Shown here piece by piece: positions 40,902 to 46,444 of a stretch of 46,444 nt of DNA (position 1 is its first letter; every line of letters starts with the position of its first letter). Under the pieces are notes generated by a model. That model made no database searches. It had not been told where the DNA came from and saw nothing but the letters and a program-made list of their open reading frames with translations. The translations under genes were made by a program, and so were the position numbers. The DNA comes from Cohnella xylanilytica (GTDB lineage Bacteria; Bacillota; Bacilli; Paenibacillales; Paenibacillaceae). Location: positions 1 through 46,444 of the forward strand of contig NZ_JACJVR010000016.1 in the NCBI RefSeq assembly GCF_014212175.1. The letters run 5' to 3'.

Positions 40902-41186
40902 TCATCGTGCTTTACCCCTCTTTTTGGGGTACAGATAAGCTCTGCCTTCCTTCAACTTCGTAACGCCTTTCTTTTTCATGAATGCGTCTAAATCGCCTTC
41001 ATGAACTTGACTGGTCACCCCGTTTGAGTCGCGGATGTAATAATACGTGTCGCCAAATCCGTTCTTCTCTTTGGATATCAACTCCAATGACGGCACGGTT
41101 TCTCCCTCCTCGATCAAGCCGGTTCCGTAACCAAAAGGCGGCAAAATCGGACAAAAGCATCCGCCGCTTGGGATGGCATACAACAT
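40902..41186 (-). CDS. Unknown 94-residue protein of the conjugative element
   Basis: I do not recognise the family. The ATG at 41186 sits 7 bases after GGAGG. The protein has a Pro/Gly/Cys-rich start (MLYAIPSGGCFCPILPPFGY), a central stretch DTYYYIRDSNGVTSQVHEGD and a basic end (YLYPKKRGKAR). It lies 50 bases upstream of the DUF3991 gene in the same direction. Confidence 0.65.
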   Translation of the reverse strand: MLYAIPSGGCFCPILPPFGYGTGLIEEGETVPSLELISKEKNGFGDTYYYIRDSNGVTSQVHEGDLDAFMKKKGVTKLKEGRAYLYPKKRGKAR

Positions 41187-41210
41187 GTTCATTCCTCCGG
41201 AAATGAGAAA

Positions 41211-41230
41211 AGGACCCCAAAACCGGAGTC
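41211..41230 (-). terminator. Terminator after the helicase stump
   Basis: On the minus strand GGACTCC and GGGGTCC (one wobble) form a stem around GGTTTT, followed by TTTTC. It separates the helicase remnant from the next genes. Confidence 0.5.
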
Positions 41231-41367
41231 CAATTCATCATGTGATTTATAACTTTAACAAGTGAGCTATCTTCGACCTGTGAAATGCTCGCACCGATAC
41301 CATGTTCTTTTCCGTAATGGTCAGCAAGAAGTTCCCTTTCAGGGGGAGGAACGACGGTGTCAGACCG
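41231..41367. other. Short gap after the helicase stump
   Basis: No supported gene or RNA. It contains the 3' untranslated stretch between the helicase stop and the terminator at 41211-41230. Confidence 0.4.
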
Positions 41368-42345
41368 TTATCGCTCACGGCCCACCACCCGCCGTTCCGG
41401 CGCTTCCGGTTCTTCGTCCGGCACGCTGTCCACGGCTTCGTTTTCTCGCTTGTCCATGTTGAGCAGCGCATTCAATTCCGCAAGACGCGCCGCTTTCGTT
41501 TGCAGCTCCTGCTCCTTCTCGAATGGAGCCGCGATTTGTTCCTTCGCCGTTTCCATTTGCTGCCGCAAGGTGGCAAGCTGCTCGCGGGCATGCTCCAGCT
41601 TCGCAGGCAAGTCGGACAAGGCATTGTTGATGCGGCTTATGTTGCCGCCCGCATCCGCTCCGAGCGTCACCGTATGAGCGAGCGCGCCGCGCAGCGTAAC
41701 CTTGTATTCCTTATGGAAGCTGTCAAAGGACAGCCAAAAGGAAAAGCCCCGGTAGCTGCCGATTTCCTGCGGATCGGGCGAAGTCATTCCTTTGCAAGCG
41801 TCCAGCAAAGCCGCGCCCGCTGCCGCCCTCTCCGAGTAGGTGTAATCTTTGACCGTCATGCCGGGGAATTTATCTGCCCCATCTGCCTCGGATGCCAGAG
41901 AACGTGTATACAAAGCAACGTCCTGTTCATAGCCGGCAATTCGTTCCTCCGTGGACTTGATTTGCTGCGGCAGCAGCTTGAGCAGCCGGTCCTCCAGCGC
42001 ATAGCGCTGGCTCAAGTGGTTCGCTTTGAGCAGCTTCAGTTTGGATACCTGGATGTCCAAGTCCATTTTCTCCTTGATGTACGGGTTGCCGGTCGCCAGC
42101 GCCTTCACCTCGGCATAGGAGAGCGCCGTCTCGTCAATATCCTCGGCGGAACGCACCGGCGACTTGCTGGTCATGATCTGCGAAATGAAACGCTGCTTGT
42201 TCTCCAGCGTTTGATAAAGGTACGCGTCGAACGTGTTCTCCGTCACATAGCGAAAAATATGCACCTCGCTGTTCTGGTTGCCTTGCCGGATAATGCGCCC
42301 GCTGCGCTGCTCCAGATCTGTCGGACGTTCTTTGCGGACAGTCTA
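41368..42345 (-). pseudogene. C-terminal stump of the large SNF2-type helicase/methylase of the element
   Basis: The frame carries helicase motif VI, RPTDLEQRSGRIIRQGNQN, then HIFRYVTENTFDAYLYQTLE, QRFISQIMTSKSPVRSAEDI and a long helical tail (NPYIKEKMDLDIQVSKLKLL). This is the far C terminus of the giant (usually over 2000 residues) helicase of Tn1549/CTn-type elements. It is open at the 5' side only to about 42336, where a TAG occurs, 12 bases past the recombinase stop codon at 42348-42350. All catalytic domains before motif VI are missing. The cut exactly at the end of a recombinase gene suggests that insertion of a second element disrupted it. Confidence 0.8.
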
Positions 42346-42347
42346 TT

Positions 42348-44171
42348 TCACGCGCCGTTTTGGCGCTTCTTGCTGCGTACGCGCCGCTTGCTGCTTTCGA
42401 TCTCCTGCTGCTTGCGGACAATGGGCCGACACGTCGGGCAGTACTTTGCCACGTTGGAAAGAGGGGAGTAGACTTCTCCGCAGCGTTGGCATGCCTTATC
42501 CGGCACAAGGCACCGCCGCGGCGTTACCTCATGGACTCGTGCGGGGTCGAGCGCCCCTACAAACTTGTAGTAAATTCGGATATGCTGCTCATAGCCGCCG
42601 CCCTCGACCTTTACCCGCTCAGATACCGTGATGCGATCAATCAGTTCATTCACGATTCTGGCCGTCAGTGTTGTGATTCCCTTGTATTCGCGAATACGTT
42701 CCACAAAGGCAGCTATGCCTTTATCGTTGCGTCCCTTGGCAACCAGTTCCGCGTCTATGGCGCTCAGTCGAGCTTCAATATTCATCTGCTCCTGCTCGTA
42801 CTTCGCTGCCATCAGCCGGTAATTGCGTTCGGTGATTTTCTCCATCACCTTGTCCTCATACAAGGCGGCAAACAGCTTGTCCAGTTCGGCAACCCGCTTG
42901 GCCAGCCGCCGCCGTTCCCTGCCGTATTCCCGGGCCTCCTGATCGCTGATCTTGGACAGACGCTGCTGCAATGTTTTAACCGCCTTTTCGTCATTTACAG
43001 CCATCCGCGCATATTCGTTAATGTCGGTCATGACGGCGTTCAGCAGGTCGCGCGCCTCAATGGTGTGCGAGGTGCAATGCACGTTGCCGTATCGACCAAA
43101 ATTGTTGCAGCAGTACTGCACACAGTCGATAATATCCGGGCGCTTGCGCCGGTTTGCGCTGGCCGCTCGCATGGCGTAACCACAGTCTGCGCATTTCAAC
43201 ACGCCGAGGAACACATTGTCATATCCATACTGGTTTTTTTCTCGCCTTCGACTGGTCATAAGCTGCTGCACTGTATCAAATTCTTTCTGTGTCACAATGC
43301 CCTCATGCGTTCCGGGAACGGTCTCCCATTCCTCCGGCAGGCGAGAGGGACGCTTCTTACTTTTCATGCTGACGGTCGGACGCTTGTAGCCTGTTAGATT
43401 CCCCGCATACACCGGACTTCTTAAAATGCTCCGAACGCTGTTTTCGCTCCAGATATAACGGTTTTCCTCCGAATCCTTAAAATAGCGCTCGTATCCTTCT
43501 CCGTTTTCAGCGGCATACGCGGCCGGGCGCAATATGCGCTGGCTGTTCAGATATTTCCTTATTTTCCCAATCCCGTTGCCCGCCAGTGCAAGGTCAAATA
43601 TTTTTCGGACGATCGGCGCGGTCTTTTCGTCAATCAGCAGATGATTGTTGTCAGCCGGGTCTTTGATGTACCCATACGGCGCTTTGGTTGCCATGAATTT
43701 TCCCTTGTTGAACCGCGCCCGATACGCGGACTTGATCTTAACCGATACGTCGGCAGCGTACATTTCGTTCAAAATATTGCGAAACGGCGTGATGTCCATA
43801 GCCGCCCGGTTCAGGGTATCTACACCGTCATTGACAGCAATATATCGGACGTTATGCTCCGGGAAGAACACCTCCAGATACAAGCCGCAGTCCAAATAGT
43901 TCCGACCGAGCCGGGAGAGATCTTTGGTAACGACACAATCAATCAGCCCGTTCTCAATGTCTTTCAGCATAGCTTGAAAATCCGGTCGATTGAAGTTTGT
44001 GCCGCTGTACCCGTCGTCTACATAGATTTTCACCAGATGCCAGCCCTGCCGCTTCACATAGTCGGTCAGAATCGCTTTTTGGGTGCCGATACTGGCGCTC
44101 TCCGCTTCGTTGCCATCATCCTTGCTCAAACGGCAATAGACGCCGACATTGTAAATCCTGTCCGTTTTCAT
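42348..44171 (-). CDS. Large serine recombinase (TnpX/TndX-like)
   Basis: This 607-residue integrase has an N-terminal resolvase domain with the catalytic serine in VYCRLSKDDG (Ser16) and conserved DGYSGTNFNRPDFQAML and CVVTKDLSRLGRNYLDCG. A recombinase domain follows (APYGYIKDPADNNHLLIDE), then a zinc ribbon (LKCADCGYAMR), a coiled coil (about 415-500) and a C-terminal extra CxxC pair (CQRCGEVYSPL, YCPTCRP). It cuts and rejoins att sites to integrate or excise an element. The ATG at 44171 follows AAGGAGGAGGG. The stop codon lies 2-3 bases from the helicase stump, so one element end should be at about 42330-42350. Confidence 0.92.
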   Translation of the reverse strand: MKTDRIYNVGVYCRLSKDDGNEAESASIGTQKAILTDYVKRQGWHLVKIYVDDGYSGTNFNRPDFQAMLKDIENGLIDCVVTKDLSRLGRNYLDCGLYLEVFFPEHNVRYIAVNDGVDTLNRAAMDITPFRNILNEMYAADVSVKIKSAYRARFNKGKFMATKAPYGYIKDPADNNHLLIDEKTAPIVRKIFDLALAGNGIGKIRKYLNSQRILRPAAYAAENGEGYERYFKDSEENRYIWSENSVRSILRSPVYAGNLTGYKRPTVSMKSKKRPSRLPEEWETVPGTHEGIVTQKEFDTVQQLMTSRRREKNQYGYDNVFLGVLKCADCGYAMRAASANRRKRPDIIDCVQYCCNNFGRYGNVHCTSHTIEARDLLNAVMTDINEYARMAVNDEKAVKTLQQRLSKISDQEAREYGRERRRLAKRVAELDKLFAALYEDKVMEKITERNYRLMAAKYEQEQMNIEARLSAIDAELVAKGRNDKGIAAFVERIREYKGITTLTARIVNELIDRITVSERVKVEGGGYEQHIRIYYKFVGALDPARVHEVTPRRCLVPDKACQRCGEVYSPLSNVAKYCPTCRPIVRKQQEIESSKRRVRSKKRQNGA

Positions 44172-44223
44172 CGGTTCCCTCCTCCTTGTTGCTGACGGCG
44201 GATAACCGTCGTTTGCGTACATT

Positions 44224-44409
44224 CTATGTGCTGTCGTCCTCCTTGTCGAAGGTGCGGACTTCCTCCGCATGGCGAAGTAAATCCTCAAGCACAACGGGCA
44301 GCAGCGCATCGGTTGCGCTCTGACTGCCGACAAATTCCCGCTCTACCACCAGCCGTGCCGGCTTGCGGGAAACGCGTTGCGATTTCTTCGGTTTCTTTTT
44401 TTCCTTCAT
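44224..44409 (-). CDS. Small protein upstream of the serine recombinase
   Basis: This 61-residue protein is basic at the start (MKEKKKPKKSQRVSRKPARL) and acidic at the end (LLRHAEEVRTFDKEDDST), with a central VEREFVGSQSATDALLPVVL. Short proteins of this kind are often found directly before large serine recombinases in Firmicutes elements. Function is unknown; a role in directing recombination is a guess. It starts at ATG 44409 behind AAAGGAC, and the recombinase ATG is 52 bases after its stop. Confidence 0.65.
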   Translation of the reverse strand: MKEKKKPKKSQRVSRKPARLVVEREFVGSQSATDALLPVVLEDLLRHAEEVRTFDKEDDST

Positions 44410-44511
44410 GCCTTCAAGTCCTTTCGTTTGATTTGTGGCCGAGCAGGAAGGGAGCTCAGACGAAAAAGAGGCATCGGTCGCCCAATGCCCCGTTTACCAG
44501 CCGGGAAAAAG

Positions 44512-45372
44512 TCAGCGGCTGTTCTCGCGGCTTCGTTCCCGCTTTTTTCGCCATTCCTCCAGCAGCTTCAATATGGTTTTCTCCATTTGCTGAGTCGTAT
44601 AGCCCTTCGGAAAATAGTCCTTGATGCTTTCCTTTTGCAACTTGATCTGCTCCCGCTGATTCGGCTTTTCCTCGGTCATGATTCTGAATATCGCTTCCAT
44701 GTCGAGTAGGCCGTCCGCACTCAGCTTTTTCATGCGCTGAGCTTGGGAAAGAGAGGGGGTGCGGTCTTCGCTACCCATCGTTTCCAGCAGCGCTTCCTGC
44801 TCCTTCTCGGACAGATAGGACAGCTCCACGGCAGGGTTGAACGCCACCTTCCCGCTGTCCACCATTTCAAGCAGCGGCGGAATCAATTCGGTGAGCCGGA
44901 TATAGCGTTGAACTTGTGTCGCGCTCGTTCCCACATCAACGGCAACGCGCTCCCGCGACTTCTGTCCGAGTTGGTCAGGAGTTCCGCTATCAGTCAAATC
45001 GTTGCGCTGCCCTTGCCGCTTGATTGCATCCAGCTTCATTTTGTAAGCCCATGCTTTTTCGGACGGCAACACATACTCGCGGTGCAGATTGCTGTCTACC
45101 AGGGCGATAATCGCGGCGTTTCGATCCATTTTACGAATAAAGGCGGGGATCGCAGCGATCCCCGCCTTTTCACAAGCTGCCCTTCGGCGATGTCCAGATA
45201 TGATTTCATAGCCTCCTTCTTCCCGCGGCCGCACGATAAGCGGCGAGATTACGCCATGCGTCCGAATACTTTCCACGATGGCCTGCAACTCGTTGTTGTC
45301 CGCGACCTGATAGGGATTCTCGGGGAACGGGTGAAGCTGATCTATAGGGATGGTCGTAACCATTTCGTTCAT
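44512..45372 (-). CDS. parB: ParB-family partition protein
   Basis: This 286-residue protein (ATG 45372, AAAGGAGGG with somewhat long spacing) has the ParB/Srx N-terminal domain: IPIDQLHPFPENPYQV, ELQAIVESIRTHGVISPLIV and the GHRR box in YEIISGHRRRAACEKAG. A helix-turn-helix follows (RERVAVDVGTSATQVQRYIR), then a helical C terminus. It probably binds CTP and centromere-like sites to keep the circular form of the element, or regulates transcription. No parA is in the window; it may lie further right. An oriT-like repeat (45400-45493) is in its upstream region. A perfect 14-bp hairpin lies inside the gene at 45139-45169. Confidence 0.88.
   Translation of the reverse strand: MNEMVTTIPIDQLHPFPENPYQVADNNELQAIVESIRTHGVISPLIVRPREEGGYEIISGHRRRAACEKAGIAAIPAFIRKMDRNAAIIALVDSNLHREYVLPSEKAWAYKMKLDAIKRQGQRNDLTDSGTPDQLGQKSRERVAVDVGTSATQVQRYIRLTELIPPLLEMVDSGKVAFNPAVELSYLSEKEQEALLETMGSEDRTPSLSQAQRMKKLSADGLLDMEAIFRIMTEEKPNQREQIKLQKESIKDYFPKGYTTQQMEKTILKLLEEWRKKRERSRENSR
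45139..45169. repeat. Perfect hairpin inside parB
   Basis: Arms of 14 bases (AAAGGCGGGGATCG at 45139-45152 and its complement at 45156-45169) flank a 3-base loop, followed by T on the plus strand and TATT on the minus strand. It encodes KAGIAAIPAF in the ParB frame. It resembles a two-way terminator within a coding sequence. Confidence 0.6.
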
Positions 45373-45399
45373 CGGGCGGTATTCCCTCCTTTTTCCCGG

Positions 45400-45493
45400 C
45401 AGGTGTCTGTTGGCAACGTGAGACTGTGTCTTACGTTGTAGCAAGCACTGAATTTGGATATCCAAATTCGCTTGTTAGGGGCTTCGCCCCTAA
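45400..45493. other. oriT-like repeat, copy B (inverted)
   Basis: Reverse-complement version of copy A: CTGCCGGG-type motif (45395-45402), CAACGTGAGAC/GTCTTACGTTG stem (45414-45438), the same 20-bp palindrome (45450-45469) and TTAGGGGC/GCCCCTAA (45475-45493). It lies in the upstream region of parB. Inverted copies A and B enclose the 39.1-45.4 kb segment. Confidence 0.55.
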
Positions 45494-45555
45494 GACCCCG
45501 CCATTTTGCCGCCGCTACGACTTCAACACATTGAGCGAGTAGGGGGACACATCTA

Positions 45556-45599
45556 TATAAAAAGCGCCGGAACGGTGTCGACTCGCAGTTCTGACGCTT
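45556..45599 (-). terminator. Terminator after the right-end small gene
   Basis: On the minus strand AAGCGTCAGAAC and GTTCCGGCGCTT form a stem with two weak pairs, followed by TTTTATATAG. It lies about 60 bases downstream of the gene at 45658-45972. Confidence 0.6.
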
Positions 45600-45657
45600 G
45601 TATTTTCTACGCAAAGAAAAAAGGACGCCATTGAATCGCAGCGACCTTTTCGGAATG

Positions 45658-45972
45658 TTATTTGGTTGGTTCTGGTTTAACCTGCGAATTAGCGAGCATC
45701 TGCACGGCCAGCATAAACCCGCATTGCAAACCGATTTCCATATACACATCTTCGCATGTACCTGCATAGTCATAAACCTTTGCAGTTGCTTCTTCGTATT
45801 CAGCCATGTCGGGGAACTTATCCTCTAGAAACTCAATAACAGACTTATGCACTTCGTCAATCCGCTCCTTGTGGCTCTTCGGATTGATGTCGGTGCCTGC
45901 CACGCCACGTAGCAAAAATTCACGAATACACTGAATTTGGGCTCTTTCAAAGATTTCTGACATATGGTTCAT
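45658..45972 (-). CDS. Unknown 104-residue helical protein
   Basis: The ATG at 45972 follows GGGGTGATAG. The protein is soluble and all-helical: MSEIFERAQIQCIREFLLRG, DEVHKSVIEFLEDKFPDMAE, DVYMEIGLQCGFMLAVQMLA. The C-terminal Y-x-E-x-G-x-x-x-G pattern resembles small helical proteins common in Firmicutes mobile elements (DUF6809-like), but I cannot assign it firmly. It lies between oriT-like copies B and C and has its own terminator, so it is probably a single-gene unit. Confidence 0.6.
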   Translation of the reverse strand: MNHMSEIFERAQIQCIREFLLRGVAGTDINPKSHKERIDEVHKSVIEFLEDKFPDMAEYEEATAKVYDYAGTCEDVYMEIGLQCGFMLAVQMLANSQVKPEPTK

Positions 45973-46108
45973 TTCTATCACCCCCCCCCTGTTGATTCGT
46001 ATTGCAATGAAATCAACAACATTGTAATCCCGTCACCCTTTGTTGACAAAGCTATACAGCTTCACCACCGCTGCGGCAGCGTGAAGATGGGGGATTGGGG
46101 GTGCAGCC

Positions 46109-46200
46109 CACAACAAGCGAATTGGGGAGACCAAATTCAGTGCTTGCTGCAACGCGAGACAACCATCTCGCGTTGACTTCCAGAACCCGCCGGGAAATAG
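46109..46200. other. oriT-like repeat, copy C (diverged)
   Basis: Same order and orientation as copy A: ACAAGCGAATT, a weakened palindrome centre (GGGGAGACC), AAATTCAGTGCTTGCTGCAA, a perfect CAACGCGAGA/TCTCGCGTTG stem (46150-46175) and CCGCCGGGAAATA. The central palindrome is damaged, so this copy may be a relic or may bind a related protein. Confidence 0.5.
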
Positions 46201-46426
46201 GACGAATACCGATGAAAAGAGCATTCGCGGCGGTACCATCGATTAGCTTGATGCCTTGAGAAAATGAAGTTGTAGATAGATGTCGGGCTTTAAGCTAACA
46301 GGCAGATTTGCTTGGTAAGTCGCCGTCCACCTTTATTGATATTAGATAGCATATAGAAACAAAATTCCCTATTTATTCGTCTAACGTATGAGTACTTGAA
46401 TTATGGTGTAATTGCAGAGAAAACTT
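46201..46426. other. Right-end stretch without recognisable gene
   Basis: AT-rich, no open frame with a ribosome binding site on either strand. A few promoter-like A/T blocks are present but none is well spaced. Confidence 0.4.
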
Positions 46427-46444
46427 ATCCTGAATTTCGAAAGT
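46427..46444. repeat. Right member of the 18-bp inverted pair at the window ends
   Basis: Exact reverse complement of bases 6-23. Together with the interrupted DUF6075 gene at the left end it suggests that an insertion sequence begins here. Confidence 0.6.

Overview
The window looks like a chromosomal contig from an endospore-forming Gram-positive bacterium, most likely a member of the Paenibacillaceae. The evidence is a gerA-type germinant receptor operon, Spo0E-like phosphatases, S-layer (SLH) anchored surface proteins, and a decayed 7TMR-DISM histidine kinase next to a SARP-type regulator, a pairing I associate with Paenibacillus. No rRNA or tRNA gene was recognised.

Layout. (1) 1-1.0 kb: a partial DUF6075 gene and a sigma-70-like regulator with a structured leader, on the minus strand. 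(2) 1.0-5.9 kb: a frameshifted sigma-like regulator, an intact LuxR-type response regulator behind a GEMM-I (cyclic-di-GMP) riboswitch, and a graveyard of SLH, histidine kinase and SARP-regulator fragments. (3) 6.2-10.0 kb: a complete gerAB-gerAA-gerAC operon. (4) 10.1-13.3 kb: a small unknown gene, an XRE regulator, and a second GEMM-I riboswitch with terminator in front of an operon encoding an EAL phosphodiesterase, an unknown 117-residue protein and a CBS-GGDEF diguanylate cyclase. (5) 13.3-14.4 kb: remnants of virB4 and gerAC. (6) 14.4-17.4 kb: NlpC/P60 transfer hydrolase, DUF6075 and a second sigma-like gene. The last two duplicate the left edge of the window. (7) 17.9-26.4 kb: two tandem giant RCC1/Ig-like/SLH surface proteins. 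(8) 26.6-28.5 kb: a TetR regulator, a broken GT2 glycosyltransferase and an ISAs1 transposase stump. (9) 28.5-45.4 kb: the minus-strand core of a Tn1549/CTn-type integrative conjugative element (ICE). It holds VirB4, PrgI, TrbL/VirB6, Maff2, VirD4, LtrC/ArdC, PcfB, relaxase, MobC, an oriT-like site, a ParE/Phd toxin-antitoxin pair, a DUF3991/Toprim protein, a SNF2-helicase stump, a large serine recombinase and ParB. (10) The right edge has a small unknown gene and a third oriT-like repeat.

How the parts work together. The ICE block encodes relaxosome, coupling protein and type IV secretion ATPase, but it is damaged: PcfB has an in-frame TAG, the helicase is cut off exactly where the recombinase gene ends, and virB4 is followed by an IS stump. 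It is probably degenerate or a composite of nested elements. The chromosomal part joins spore germination with cyclic-di-GMP control. Two separate riboswitches of the same class sit in front of a response regulator and of an operon that both makes and degrades the second messenger, which suggests feedback control.

The two ends of the window carry the same 18 bp in inverted orientation. This suggests that both ends run into copies of one insertion sequence.
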